From the NCBI RefSeq assembly GCF_964656455.1, contig NC_135721.1, positions 48,801,530-48,865,529 of the forward strand: a DNA stretch of 64,000 nt. Direction: 5' to 3'. This DNA is from Halichoerus grypus (lineage: Eukaryota > Chordata > Mammalia > Carnivora > Phocidae). Made by a program: the position numbers and the translations under genes. Position 1 is the first letter of the stretch, and each line of letters begins with the position of its first letter. The notes below the pieces were generated by a model. The model saw only the letters and a program-made list of their open reading frames with translations. It had not been told where the DNA came from and did not search any database. Positions 31,900 through 44,174 of this stretch are shown piece after piece.

Positions 31900-33165
31900 A
31901 ACAACTGTAGTATAGATGTTTGATAAAGTATGTAGCAGTGGGCATATGGATATTCTTTTGGTTATTCTCTATACTTGCCTATAGGTTTGAAGTGTAGAAG
32001 GAGGAAAAGGAGGGAAAAGGGTAATAACACTAATTGCTGATGTTTACTGACCGCTAGGCTTGGCCCTTGGATTATGTCACTTAGGTAGAGAACAGGTTTC
32101 TTTCTCTGGATTGAGGGAAAAAGCACAGCTGTGGACACCAACATTCTGAGCCCTAGTCAGGGTCCTAGAGCCACTGGGACCTAGGAAGTTGGAGAAGATG
32201 TGTTGTGGGGGCCCCTTTGCTGCCCTTTCTCCCAACACCCTCGAGAATTCTTGTCCCTTTTCTCCTTTTTGCCCTCTCTTCTGCAGGGTGTCTCTCCACC
32301 TCTCTCATCTTTCCAAAGGGTGGCTTTTGCATCCAGGAGAAAGGTGCTAAGTGGGGCAAGCGCGGGCTGCGATGCAGGGCCCACACACATCAGGCCCGAG
32401 GGAAGCCCAGCCCACAGGATGAGAAGGCCTGGGGCGACCGTAGGGAAACCCCACACCCCCTCCCCCTGCCTGGCTGCCTCAGCTCCAGCCCACACCTGTG
32501 CTGCCCCTCCTACATCCCCTTGCTCTGACAGGTCAAGAGCAAACAGGGTTGTTTGTTCCTCTCTCGCCGGGACGCACCGTGACACTGGGGAAGCACTATA
32601 TATGCGGACAACACACATTGCACTTTGCAGTTACCTACTGTTTCCTAACTTTTTCTTATGTATGCTGCTTTTAAGACTTTCTCTGAAATCCTAGGCTCTT
32701 CAATTAGACTGAAGTTAACAAACATCTATTTGTTTGAGGCCTTTTTTATGTGCTGAGTTAATGAGGGGTACAAAGGAATGAAGAATGCAGTTTCTTCTCA
32801 TTGGGAACTCACGATCTCATGACTGGGGGCGGGGGGTGGGGGGGAGGGATTCACAACTGTCAGACTAAAGGGGCAGATTCTATGGGAGTAGGAAAGATAG
32901 AGAGTAGTTATAACTTCAGAGATCCAGGAAGGCTCCTTGGAGGAAACTTTCCTCTGCAGATAACCTTCAAAGAGAGGGAAGCTTATGAAGGCAAGGAGTA
33001 GGTGAGATTAGGCAGACAGAAAATGTTGGGAGAGAAGAGAGAAGGGCTAGCTAGTATGGGCCTCTCGGGGCCTCCCAGCTTTAAGGATGGGTGAAGATGG
33101 AAGAAGGAATGATCAGAGAGGAAGGATGAGGACTGGGGCAAACAAGCCTCATGCAGTGATACTAG
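31900..33165. other. Mostly unassigned sequence, GC-rich around 32.2-32.6 kb
   Basis: No gene is recognised. There is a G-run at about 32824-32850. Frames at 32181-32694 lack recognisable domains and are likely chance. Confidence 0.4.
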
Positions 33166-33169
33166 TATG

Positions 33170-33450
33170 TTTTCTACCTGCTTAGAATACTTTAGAGCTG
33201 GTTGGGCCCTTAGCAGCAAACTAGCCAAAGCCCTTTCTTGTGCTGAAAAGGAAGGACAGTGAGGCCCAACTAAGTGGGGAGTGATTTGCACAAAAGGGAA
33301 AACTGGTCCAGGACTCAGCCTCCAGCTCGTGCTACACCATGCCCCTGTGACCCCCTGTGACAACCCAAGACCCAAGTCAGCATCTCCACTGCCATTCTGG
33401 CCAGCAGCCATGCCTGCCCCAGTGCCTAGCACATAGTAAGCACAAACCTA
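33170..33450. mobile_element. MIR/L2-like fragments
   Basis: gtgaggcccaactaagtggg and then cagtgcctagcacatagtaa with gtaagcacaaacctatttgc resemble decayed MIR ends. Confidence 0.4.
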
Positions 33451-33584
33451 TTTGCTGAACTGAATTCTGTATCTTCCTTATTCCTCCAGTTTCTGAAGAA
33501 ATGGCCAAGAAAGAGGGATGGTCCTCTATCAAATCTTGTGCTACCACAGGCTCTGTGTGGGGTGCATATTGATGCTGCCTTCTT

Positions 33585-33793
33585 TCTTTCATTCGTTCTT
33601 TTTTTTTTAAGGTTTTTATTTATTTGACAGAGAGACACAGCGAGAGAGGGAACACAAGCAGGGGGAGTGGGAGAGGGAGAAGCAGGCTTCCCGCCGAGCA
33701 GGGAGCCTGATGCCGGGCTCGATCCCAGGACCCTGGGATCATGACCTGAGCCGAAGGCAGCCGCGTAACGACTGAGCCCCCCAGGCGCCCCTG
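33585..33793 (-). mobile_element. CAN SINE with 14-bp target duplication
   Basis: Antisense copy flanked by gatgctgccttctt at 33571-33584 and 33794-33807. Confidence 0.94.
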
Positions 33794-33814
33794 GATGCTG
33801 CCTTCTTGATCCCC

Positions 33815-33935
33815 GCAGCCATGCTGTTATTCCCACTTTACAGAGGAGGAAACTGCATCTTGGAGAGTTAGGTGGTCTGTTTTACAGCTGGTGAATTGCC
33901 TGAACTCAAACCCAGGTCCATCTGACTCTAAATTC
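33815..33935 (-). mobile_element. MIR SINE
   Basis: ttattcccactttacagagg, aggaaactgcatcttggaga and caaacccaggtccatctgac read as reverse-complement MIR. Confidence 0.75.
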
Positions 33936-33939
33936 CACG

Positions 33940-35090
33940 ATGAGGGTGTCAATGTAAATGGTTGAAATTGAGTTTCATTGAATTGATTTCTGTTCCCTGC
34001 CCACAGCCCTTGGGGTGAGATTTTTTTTTTCCTTTGGGGTGAATGGGGGATGGCGTTGTAGTGGAAGAGTGTGTGTGAAAGAGGATAAATTCTTTTAAAG
34101 ACTACCTTGCTTTAACTGCTCATAACTGATGGAACTTCCAACACCAAACAAAGGTATTGGTTCTTTTTCTTAAAGTCACCGCCCATGTCTTTAGCGCCTC
34201 TCTGCATCATGGGCATTAGAACCCAATCTGAAGATGCAGAAACTCAGGGGCATTGTTGAAATAGAAAGACATAAAAAGAACTGGATTATAGCGTGTGTGA
34301 CCTCTTCAAGTGTCTTGTAAGCAGATGCAGTTGGAGAGGGGAGAGGATGAGAGAACCATCTAGAAAGAGGTTTCTGTGCTCAGAAGAAAGGAAAATGGAG
34401 ATGTGATGGTGGTAGTGGGAGATATATGAGTCTTCAGATAAATGTTGGGTGGTGTTGGGCAGGGAGAAAACAGACTTGTCACAGGCTCTGCAGTACCAGC
34501 CTAGGCCTCCCCTCATCCACATGGGTGGGTTTCTGGGGTTGTCACCAAGCTTTTGCCACCCCCTACTAAGGCTGGGGGAGGTTGAGTCCAGGGTTGGGGA
34601 CAGGTTGGGAGAGAACTGGGTGGGAGGGAGCGTTGGAAGTCCCAGGAAAGCTCACGTTCCAGGCCAGGTGCAGAGGCTGAGCCTTGCTGACAGCTGGAGG
34701 TCTGGGAGTGGGGCGGGGGCTCTGGTTGCCTGTTTGTTCAGCACTGAACTGAGGTTCCTGTTAGGAAATGCCTTGTTTGTGTCCAGACTGATTTGTTTGC
34801 TGTTCACACTTACATGGAGAGCTGCCCCTTAGAGTCCTGGCTTCACAAATAGGGGTAGATGTGGGAAGGGGGAACATGGGCAGAACCCAGAGCCTGCAGG
34901 GTCTGGAGTATAATCTGGGAAAATGAATGTCTACAGCTCCTGGTGAGGAGGGTTGGACCTCACAGGAAGCTCAGCCCTGACTTCTTGCTTTCCAGAGAAG
35001 AGGCATGTCGGAGTCCTCACTCAGGAAGGGCTTGGAGTTTGGCTTCCTCACTCCCCACGGGAACTGTCTAGTGAGGAGCAAAACATCTTA
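33940..35090. other. Unassigned, repeat-poor stretch
   Basis: No exon or named repeat is recognised. Confidence 0.4.
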
Positions 35091-35094
35091 ATGC

Positions 35095-35395
35095 AGGTTC
35101 CACTTTGAGATGCTGATTTAGTTGGTCTGGGGTGTGGCCAGGCCATCAGGACTTATAAAACCTTCCCAGGCGATTCCAACTGGGCAGCCAAGGTGAAAAC
35201 TGCTGTTCCAGAGTCTGTCAGCTCCTCACACCTTAACATGCATACGGATCACCTAGGGGTCTCGTTAAATTGTAGATCTGACTCAGTAGGCCCGAGTTGG
35301 TTCCTTAGCTTCTGCGTTTCTAACACACCCCCAGGTGAAACTCGTGCTGCTGGTCTGGGGACCATACTTGGAGTAGCAAGGCTCTATACTTGCTT
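35095..35395. mobile_element. Two MER5-like fragments head to head
   Basis: Positions 35095-35205 read in one direction (gatgctgatttagttggtct, ccaggcgattccaactgggc). Positions 35206-35395 read as the reverse arrangement with tgctgctggtctggggacca. Confidence 0.6.
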
Positions 35396-35689
35396 TGGAC
35401 TCCTCCTTCCAATTGTCCTCATTGCTCAGAGGGAAAGGGGTAGAACCATGAACCCAAGCTTCCTGCACCTGTTCACCCAGCCCACCCTTTTCCCACTACC
35501 TTACTTGGTAAGTAATCAACAGGCCTCACAGACTCTCTGGCTCAAGGCCAGTCCTCTAGTCATTTTCAGGGTCTAAGTGGACCAAAGTAGATCCCTGCTC
35601 TATCTAAGACAAACCAATTCAGCTAGGCTCCAGTTGGGAGTGTGGCAGAGGGAGGGAGAGGGCAGGAGTGGAAGCAGCAAACACATCCT

Positions 35690-36430
35690 TCTCTGGCCTG
35701 TTGGGCAGACAGGACACACATATCATATGGTAGGGTATATTCCTAAAGATGGGTGTAATAATACTTTCTTCACACATAATCTGTTACAAGGAGGCCTTGC
35801 CATGTCCCCAGCCACTCTTCTTGGATCGAGGCTAGCCCTCTGGCTTGTTTTGGCCTATAGAATGTGGGAAAAGTGACTGGAACTTCTGAGGCTGGGCCTT
35901 ATGATCTGAAGTCTTCCTGTTGCCATTCGGGATGCTCACTTGTGGGATCCAGCTTCCATTGAAGAAGCCCAAACTAGCCATGTGGAGAGTTTTAGAGAGG
36001 TTCCAGCCTTCCAGCCAACCCTGCCAAGACCCTAGATTTGTGAATGAAGCTATCCAGAATGCTCCAGTCCCAGGCATCTGATAGCAACCCAGACCAGCTA
36101 CACAATTTGTGAAGCCCACTGTAAAATGAAAACATAGGGTCCCTTGTTCAAAAATGATTATGAATTTCAAGAATAGCAACAGCAGAGCATTAGATCAACC
36201 CCAGGGTCCCTCTGAGTGTGGGGCCTGGTGCAGATGCCTAGGTCCTATGCTTGCGGAGCCAGCCGGATTGCAACCTCCTAAGAAATCCTAGCTGACACCA
36301 CATGAAGCAGAACATCCCAGCTGGGCTCTGCCCAAATTCCCGACCCCCAGAGTTGTGAGCAAATACAGTAGTTGTTGTTTTGAACCACCAAGTTTGGGAG
36401 TGGTTAGCTACATGACAGCAGATGACAAAA
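35690..36430 (+). mobile_element. MLT1-type MaLR LTR, decayed
   Basis: It begins with cccagccactcttcttggat and ccatgtggagagttttagag. After an interruption it ends with agagttgtgagcaaatacag, gttgttttgaaccaccaagt and gtggttagctacatgacagc, the MLT1 3' end. Confidence 0.65.
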
Positions 36431-36434
36431 CACA

Positions 36435-36795
36435 TCCCGTGGCCTGACTCTTTCTCAGGACGGGAGAGCTGTGACGGGAGGGGAGTGACAGGCCAGACTT
36501 TGGGCTAAGAACAATGACAGGTCATAATGCTTGTTCACTAAATGGACGAATCTTTGACGATGCAGCCAACTTACAGACCACAGCAGGTTAAAAACTAACT
36601 ACAGCCCAGTGTTTGAAGGCATGATTTCCCCAGAATATGCTGACCTGGGGGAAGGCAGAGGAGGCAAGGACAGGACCCTGCTTGCTTTGCCTTTTCTCCG
36701 GGGAGGCAGTGTGGGGGAGCAAAAGAAGAAAGGGCTTGTGAGTCAGACAGACCTAGGCTTCCATCAGGCATGTGCACAGTCACAGAGTGAGCCTC
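36435..36795. other. Unassigned interval
   Basis: Nothing recognisable. Confidence 0.4.
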
Positions 36796-36799
36796 ATGC

Positions 36800-37725
36800 C
36801 TCCTCATCTGTTCTCATCCTGCTCCCCTTATGGTTTTTCCCATCCCTGAAAGTGGCAACTTCATCCTTCTAGCTGCTCAGGCCAAAAAACGCAGTCAGCC
36901 TTGTGTCCAGTCTTTCTCTCATCCTCATATCCAATCCATCAGCATCATTCTCATAAGACTCTACCTTCCAAATAGACCCAGAATCTGACTTCATCCAGCC
37001 ACCTTCACTGATGCTACCATGGGCCAAGCTTCATGTCTCTTGCTAGGATCACTACAGTAGCTACCTGTCTGTTCTCTTGCCCGTCTCCAGTCTTCAACCC
37101 AGCAGCTAGCGTGGTTCTGGTAGATCGGGTTAGAGCATGTCACTTCTTCGCTCAGTATCCTCCAGTGACTTCCCAAGTCATTCCAGGTAGGGGCTGATAA
37201 GGCCCTTGACAACTCTTACTTCTCTAATCTCATCCACTACTCTTCAATACCCCCCTCCGCATATGCACGCATACACTCTGCTCCAGCCACACTGGCCTCT
37301 GGCTTTCCCTTGGCCAAATATACTCCTGCCTCAGGGCCTTTGCACTTCTCTTCTCTCTGCCTGGAACACTTGTCCTCCAGATACCTGTAGGGCACATTCC
37401 CCATCTTCTTAAGGTCCTTGCTGAAATGTCACCTTTTTAATGAGGTCTTCCCTGACCTGACCCTCTCTGCTTTGTCTTATACTCCTTATTTCCTTGTACT
37501 GCTTAATTTTTCTTTGTAGTACTTATCACCATCCAACAAATGTGTATTTTACTTATTTATTTTTACTATCTCTCTCAACAAGAATATAAGCTCTTCAAGG
37601 ACAGAGATTATCTGCTTTGTTTATTGCTTTTTCTCTTTGTGCCTGAAACTGAGCTTGGCACAGAATGATCAGTCCACAAATATTTGTTAAGTGAATAAAC
37701 CAAATGAATGAATGTAACTGATGTC
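36800..37725 (+). mobile_element. L2 LINE 3' portion, long and well ordered
   Basis: It starts in the RT C-terminal coding part (agtggcaacttcatccttct, gctgctcaggccaaaaaacg). It runs through gctccagccacactggcctc, gcctcagggcctttgcactt and aatgtcaccttt, and ends in tatttgttaagtgaataaac and repeated aatg. It is one of the most complete ancient repeats in the window. Confidence 0.85.
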
Positions 37726-37938
37726 AGCTTCACCTAATACAGCCCACTTCATTGGATTTAGTGAAATCTAAAATGAGTAATAAAGATACAGCTCCTGGCA
37801 TAGAACAGAGGCTTGTGCACACATACATGTGGGTATCAGGGAGGAGATGTGAGCAGGGCAGGAAACAGCTCATCAGCCTGATTAGTGTCTTCCCCTTTGG
37901 CTAGGTGCTCCTTTCAGGGCCCCTAAGGAACCAGGTAG

Positions 37939-38142
37939 GGGCACCTGGGTGGCTCAGTTGGTTAAGCATTCGACTCTTGATTTCAGCTGGGGTCATGATC
38001 TCGGGGTTGTGGGATGGGGCTCCGTGCTCAGTGTGGAGTCTTCTTATCCCTCTCCCTCTGCTCCTCCACGCCGCCCCCCCATGCTCTCTCTTTCGCTATC
38101 TTTCTCTCTCAAATAAATAAATAAAATCTTAAAAAAGAAAAA
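37939..38142 (+). mobile_element. CAN SINE, older subfamily
   Basis: It has a ggggcacctgggtggctcag head, cgactcttgatttcagctgg, a tail, and imperfect flanks ggaaccaggta and ggagccaggtg. Confidence 0.92.
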
Positions 38143-38144
38143 AA

Positions 38145-38935
38145 AAAGGAGCCAGGTGGGCTGCCATGAGCTTGAGTTTCTGGTTCAAGATCACCAGGGT
38201 GTCAGCTTTCTCTAGGGAATTCTGGGTAAGGATTGATTTGGGCCAAACACATCACATATCGCTTGAAACTTAGCACTTTTCTAAGCAAAAATACATACCT
38301 GAATCCAAGTTCTTACAGGCTCTCCCTGCTGTCACTCTGCATCATCATTTAATCCAATGACTCTCAATCTTTTTTCTGCATTTAATATCATTTTTTTAAT
38401 GACTCTTTTTTGCTTTTAGACCTCAGAAGCAGAGAGCTGGCTCTCCTACTCCTTCATGACCATTACCCTCAGAGGTCCATACCAGACCCCACTCCTCTTT
38501 TTGTCTTTTCCTCTTTATCCTTATCCTCTTGCCAGTTCCCCCCCCCCCAATCAGCCTCTCTCTCGTGTATTTGCTATTTGTTATTATTTATGGATCCATG
38601 TGAAACATGTAGGGTGGTTTTGTGTATATGTTTTAAATTTATATAAGAGTATTGTGTATAAATTCCTTCCTTCCCTCCTTCCTTTTCTTCTTTTTCTACT
38701 CAAAACTATTTTCAAGGTCTCTCTTTGGTGCTGTATGTGCCGAAGTCTCACGGTTTCTAATAGCCATTTTCTAGAATTTCACATTGTGGATGAAAGTCTG
38801 TTGTCAGGTTAATTTTTATTTGTAGAAATCCTTCTCTGTTGTTGAAAAGCTTGGAAGATTGTTTCCTTATCATCAGCATTCAAAAGTCTCGACAAGATGC
38901 TTGGGTGTATATTTTCTCTCCACACATCTTTACGG
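38145..38935. other. Unassigned AT/CT-rich interval
   Basis: No gene. Possibly old LINE fragments. Confidence 0.4.
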
Positions 38936-38939
38936 CTGT

Positions 38940-39160
38940 GGGCGACCAGCAATTGGAGGGGAGAGTTTTGGATGTCTTGAAGATGAGGTATCTGAGAAAC
39001 ATGGGCCAGTGGAGACACCAGACAATGTGTTGGATCAGAGAAGGTTTCTGGGCTGGATGTAGATTTGGGGGTCACATACATGTGGATTCTAGTTGGGAAA
39101 GAAAAACATCAGTGCATGAGATGAAAGATGGAGGAGAACGGTCAAGTGGGGAGATGAGCA
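38940..39160 (-). mobile_element. L2-like antisense fragment
   Basis: Decayed match to the antisense L2 coding part (ggagacaccagacaatgtgt, ctgggctggatgtagatttg). Confidence 0.45.
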
Positions 39161-39219
39161 GGCTGAGCTCCTGAAAGCAGGTTATCAGAGGGCTTATTTT
39201 TAGGTAAGCAATTGTTTTC

Positions 39220-39770
39220 CTCCCCTCCATTTACAAAATTATAATCAAATATTTCAAACTCTAAGAAAGTTATAGATAAAAACACGATAAATACCTAAGA
39301 GGCCACCATCCAACTTTATTTACTATAGCTTCTGCCACACTTACTTCAGTTTTTCTTTTTTAAAGCACATTACAGACACATACGCAACCCCTTTGAACCT
39401 CTCTCCAGTCCCATTCCCTGGAGTTAACTACCATTCCAGTTGGGGTTATCATTTCCATTCATGGTCTCATGCAGTTGCTCCACAGTTACTTATCCATAAG
39501 CAACATATAGCATGAGGTGTTTTGCATGCTTCTAAACTTTAGATATGTAGCATCATACCGTACTTATCATTCTTCAGCTTGTCTCTTTCACGCAGCACTA
39601 TGTTTGCAAGTTTTGTGTATGTAGCCCCGGTTTATTACTCTTCGTTGCTGTAGAGTATTCCAAAGATGAATGTACTACAATTTTTCCATTATACTGTTGA
39701 AGGACATTTGGGTTGTGTCCAGTTTTTGGTTATTCAAACAGTCCTGCAAAGGACTGCTGTTCTGGGTTAA
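39220..39770 (-). mobile_element. L1 3' region, antisense
   Basis: ttgctgtagagtattccaaa, ggacatttgggttgtgtcca and agtttttggttattcaaaca are the reverse of L1 3' sequence. Confidence 0.65.
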
Positions 39771-40329
39771 TGGCCACACTTAGGTCATTCTGGGGACTGA
39801 CTGGAGATCTTTCGGGGATGTACGGAGCATCTGCTATGTGCTGGATATGGAAAAATCTTAGCAGGGAATCCTTATCACGACCTGTGAAAAATCAATACTT
39901 CTTTACAAATAGGGAACACAAGGCTCAGAAAGGAGGGTAAGCCACTTATCCAGGTGATACAGCTAGTACATGACCGAAGAGAGGGGCGCTCTTTCCTGCT
40001 TCCAAGCTCCTCTGGCCTTGACCTCAGGGAACTCACAGCCCAGTCCTGGGGGTGGGGGTGCGTCTAGAGCTTTCTTGGGCTGGTGTTTCTGTGGGCTGGG
40101 ACCACACCTGGACTTGGTGCTGGGGAGGGTCCTGTCAGTGCTCGCTGCCTGGGTAGGCTCAGCCCAGAGACAGAACAGATAGGTGCACGATGCTGGTCAC
40201 TGGGCTGTTTGTGCACCTGTACCTGCTCTGGGGCTAGAGGCTCGTGGGAGGCAGGACCCAGTTTTCTCAGTCTCTGCGGAGCTGCTCGTACAGTGCCCTG
40301 GAGAATTTAAGCTCTCTGTTCCGGCAGTA

Positions 40330-40440
40330 GTTTGTAGGGGCCTGGATTTGCTGTCAGGAAACCTAGACTCTGGTCAGGTCCTATATCTAACTTGCTGTGT
40401 GACGAGACTCAGGAAAGTCACTTAGGCCCCTTGTGAAATG
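40330..40440 (+). mobile_element. MIR SINE core
   Basis: ctaacttgctgtgtgacgag, aggaaagtcacttaggcccc and ttgtgaaatgagatgatagc match the MIR core. Confidence 0.7.
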
Positions 40441-40499
40441 AGATGATAGCCTCAGGGGGTGCTGATCCCATTCATGGAGGCACCATTTTGCTTTTTAAG

Positions 40500-40935
40500 C
40501 GCCTGTCCCTCCTGGGCACGGTCCCAGCGAGGCTGTGAGAACGCCCCACGACGTGAGAGGGTGGGGGGCTCCTGGAACCTACGGACTGAAGGGGGAGACT
40601 GTCGTCTCTCGCGGCAGGCAGCAGGGGGCGCGCGCAGACCGTGTGATGCGGACGGCCAGCGCCTTGGCTGCCAGTGGCACCCCGACCCCTGGTGTCTGGG
40701 CAGCCGGGGCAAGGGCGCGGGAGGTGGCAAGGCCCCTTATATAGGAGCCTAAGCGTTAGGATCAGTTTGGTCTGCAGACCCCTCAGAAGCTCCAGGGAAT
40801 GAAGCCTGAGTTGAGGAGGAGGGGCGCCGCGCTGTGTCCCGACGGGGCGGTAGAGTATGGGTGGGGAGGGAAAGAAGGGACGCAGTGTGCGCGCCGACCA
40901 CCGCTGCTCTCGGGCTGGTGGCGTCAACACTTTCT
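40500..40935. promoter_or_regulatory. GC-rich, moderately CpG-dense block
   Basis: It is non-repetitive and carries CG clusters, a CTCF-like motif at 40617-40632 and a TATA-like ccttatatagg at 40735-40745. It could be an unannotated promoter or enhancer. No open frame in it resembles a known protein. Confidence 0.35.
40617..40632 (+). promoter_or_regulatory. CTCF-like motif
   Basis: ggcagcagggggcgcg contains the AGGGGGCGC core of the CTCF consensus, with partial agreement in the 5' half. Confidence 0.35.
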
Positions 40936-41300
40936 AACTGCGGGGGAGAAACAAGCATCCCCCACCTCCCAGGCGGAAGAGTGTAATGTAGAGTCAACTG
41001 CAGGAGATCCCCAAATGTCAAAAAGAAAAAGACCTCATTTTTCGTCTGATTCCTCTCCGGACTCTGGAGGGGTGCAGACAAGGAAAGCAACCCTCCCCTT
41101 ACACAGTCCCAGCTGGGAGGTGGCAGTGCCCCTACAGGGGACCCATTTTCCTGCTCCCAGACCACAACCCTTGCCAGCCTCAAGTGTCCAAGGTCCTTCT
41201 GTCCTGACAGTATAGGTTCTTTTCTGATTCCAAAACTAATATATACATGTTGCATAAAAATAAAGCAATACTGAAATTACCATTAAGAAAATGAAAGCCC

Positions 41301-41492
41301 GAGCGCCTGGGTGGCTCAGTTGGTTAAGCGACTGCCTTCGGCTCAGGTCATGATCCCGGAGTCCTGGGATCAAGTCCCGCATTGGGCTCCCTGCTCAGCG
41401 GGAAGTCTGCTTCTCCCTCTGACCCTCCCCCCTCTCATGTGCTCTCTCACTCTCTCATTCTCTCTCTCTCAAATAAATAAATAAAATCTTAA
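41301..41492 (+). mobile_element. CAN SINE
   Basis: Plus copy of the tgaccctcccccctctcatg subfamily, flanked by aaaatgaaag on both sides. Confidence 0.94.
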
Positions 41493-41689
41493 AAAAAAAA
41501 AATGAAAGGCCTCCCATAATCACTTTTCAAGTTTATTTCTATTCTGTACATAAACTAACACACATATTTATTACAATGACTTTACAGAAATCATTGACTC
41601 AAACAATAGCACTATTCTTCAACTTGCTTTATTTCTCACTTAGTATGCATTGGACATACTAAGTGTCCATATATATATAAACTCTGCCT

Positions 41690-41872
41690 TATTTATTTAT
41701 TTATTATGATAGAGAACGCCGGGGGGAGGGGCAGAGGGAGAGAGAGAATCTTAAGCAGGCTCCACACCCAGTGAAAAGCCTGATGCTGTGCTCGATCTCA
41801 TGACCCTGAGATCATGACCTGAGCTGAATCAAGAGTTGGATGCTCAACCGAATGAGCCACCCAGGTACCCCA
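41690..41872 (-). mobile_element. CAN SINE, older antisense copy
   Basis: It has an aggctccacacccagtgaaa body and a gagccacccaggtacccc end. Confidence 0.9.
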
Positions 41873-42144
41873 GCTCTGGCCCACTTTTAATAAATGGTTG
41901 TACAGCGTACTAATATAGTTAACTGAGCCAGCCCACCACTGATGGACCTTAAGATGGTTTTCCATTTCACCTCATGACAAGCATCCTTACGGGCGCGTGC
42001 TCCCTGCAAGTTACTCGTTAGGAGAGATTCTTAAATGTGCACCTTCTGGGATGAGAGAGAGGCTCGTGTGAATGTTGGCTGATGTTGCTGCACTGCACTC
42101 CACAAGCTGATTACCTGGCCGGAATGTCCACCCACAGTGAGGGC

Positions 42145-43015
42145 TAGTTCCTGGTGGGTTTAGCCACAGCCTCTCTGGAGGTGAGGCTAGAACCCTTCAA
42201 CTCTTGGAACTGGTAGTTGCCTGACTGGTCACTTCTGGAAGTCCCAGCAGCTCACTAAGGAACCTTAGGGGAGGGTGAAGAGGAAGGGGCACACAGGTCA
42301 GGGAAGACAATTTGTTTGTTCAATTCAGAAATGTCAATGGCATGAGAAAGGACTTCATAACCTCCAAGAAGAGCAGCGATTCCAAAGCAGTTTGAGGCTG
42401 GAGGCAGAGGAGCCAGTCATTGGAGTGAGGCACCAGTGAGCGTCCCTGGGAGGGGAACTGTGTCACTCTTGAGGGAAAGTGGCCCATGTGGACACAGATG
42501 CCTCAGACACTGGTCCACTGTTTTTTCAAGCTCCAGCATCTGTCTGGAGGTGGAGGGAAATTCTATCCCCAGTTCCAACAGAACATATAACCTGTCTTTC
42601 AAGGAGAAGACAGATGGCTAAGGCCCCTCACAGAGGGATCCTAAGACCAAATCAGATGCTGAACTGGTTCAAAGAGCCTCTGAGCTGGAGAAGCCCTGGA
42701 GGGCTTTCTGGAGGAAGGGGTTGGAACATACTCGCCCCTTGGTAAGTGGGCAGGATTTGGACCCTCTGAGAAGCCTGAGCAAAGGCATTTGTAGGAATGA
42801 TCAGTCTGTTCAGGGAACAGGAAAGAGCACGGATTGAGGGTCAGTTGGGTGGGCAGGGCAGGAGGAGCTCTAGCTGGGGATGTGGCAGAGGCTGGTGTGG
42901 GGGTGTCCTATGGACCCCAGGAGAGGATTTGCTCGGGAGTCCTAGATTGTCCTTCCAACCTCTGGGGCCCTGGAAGATCTGGCTTAAGATTCTGGACATG
43001 TCCCCTGGGGCTGCT
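42145..43015. other. Unassigned, repeat-poor sequence
   Basis: No exon is supported. GC content rises toward the orphan CpG island. Confidence 0.4.
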
Positions 43016-43019
43016 GGAA

Positions 43020-43150
43020 GCCTGTTGGGGCGGCGGTCACCGCCAAGCAGCGCCGTCCCCTGGACACCAGGGGGCGCCGTCCCGCGCTGCGCGGGCCCCG
43101 GGCTGCTCCGCCGTGGGACCACTGGCATTGCCGCCAAGCTGCCAGCCCCC
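43020..43150. promoter_or_regulatory. CpG-rich block with CTCF-like motif
   Basis: tggacaccagggggcgccgt at 43061-43080 is a good CTCF consensus match (ACCAGGGGGCGCC). It is flanked by two copies of gcgccgtccc and by the near-palindrome ggcggtcaccgcc at about 43032-43044. Confidence 0.45.
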
Positions 43151-43559
43151 GGGTGAGGGGCCCATCACTCTCGTCTTCACACCTCCACCTTTGGCTCTTT
43201 TTCCTTCCCCAAACCCAACCAGGGGTTCCTCACCCCAGCAGGCAGACGGTGAACTAGGGGTACGGGGAGAGGGGAGCGTCAGAACCGGTCCTGGGAGGCT
43301 AATCAAGGAGGGTCAGAGGGACTAAAGGCGTCCGTGCCTAGGTTTCCCCCTCTCGCCTTCCCTCTTGCCCTTCCTCCGCCCTTTCCTTGCCTCGTGACCC
43401 CTCTCCGGGCCTGCTCTCCCTCCCGTTACCTCTCTCTCCCTCCTCGCACCTTGACCTTTTGTACCAAGCCAGCTTTTACGGGAGTTGGTCCTCCACTGTG
43501 CGCTCATTAAGGAAAGGGTGCAAAATTCTTAACATTGGAAGGAAGAAAAAAATGCTTTG

Positions 43560-44170
43560 CTCCCTCGCCCGGTGCCTGTCTCCTCGGAGCGGCCAAGCCT
43601 CTCCTGGGGCGGGCGCAGAGGTCCCCCCCCCGGCGGGGGAGGGGGCCCGGGCTCCGCCCCCCCCCTTCCGCCCCGCCACCCAGCCGCACGCCGCCGAGTC
43701 ACGGCCGGGCCGGCACTGCCGCGGGCGGAATCGAGGACGGGGGATTGAGGCGGCCGCCGCGTGTTTGCCCAGCGTCCGCCCCCGCCGCCGCGGGCCCTAA
43801 TCTCCGATACACTTGCGAGTTGGTTTCCTGCCCCGGGGCCCCGGCTCCCCGAGCAAACAGGCCGAGCGCGGCGCTGCATCCGAAATGTGGCATTTGAGCC
43901 GCACCGCGGGAGGAAAGCCGGAGCGCGGCCTATCGGGGGTAATTGCCCTTCTCCGCCCCTAATCCTCCTGCCCGGCCCCCCTCCCGCCGGCTGCGGCCCA
44001 TTGATTAGCGCCGAAGCCCGGGGCTCAGCCCAGTCCCGGGAGGGGCGCCCCGCTCTGCACCCTGGGCCTAGGAGGCAGTCAGGACCCTCTCCCCGCCCCT
44101 CCCTCCCCGCGTCCTCGGAGCCCCTCTCCAGCGGGGCCGTCTGGATTGGAGGCGGAGAACGTCCCTGGAA
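43560..44170. promoter_or_regulatory. Orphan CpG island upstream of NOTO
   Basis: It is very CG-dense and non-repetitive, with no recognisable exon, 28 kb from the NOTO CpG island. Within it, at about 43795-44010, are AT islands with homeodomain-type cores (cctaatctcc, ggtaattgcc, cctaatcctc, attgattagcg). Either an unannotated transcript's promoter or a developmental enhancer is plausible. Confidence 0.5.
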
Positions 44171-44174
44171 AGGG

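Larger units (their letters stand above)
41200..42140 (-). mobile_element. L1-type 3' sequence, antisense, carrying SINEs
   Basis: Segments ttcaacttgctttatttctc, gttaggagagattcttaaat and ctgcactccacaagctgatt follow the antisense L1 3' end. Confidence 0.5.

Noticed and set aside
40735..40745. CArG/SRF box
   Set aside because: ccttatatagg has seven A/T bases between CC and GG, one more than the CArG consensus, so I kept it only as a TATA-like signal.
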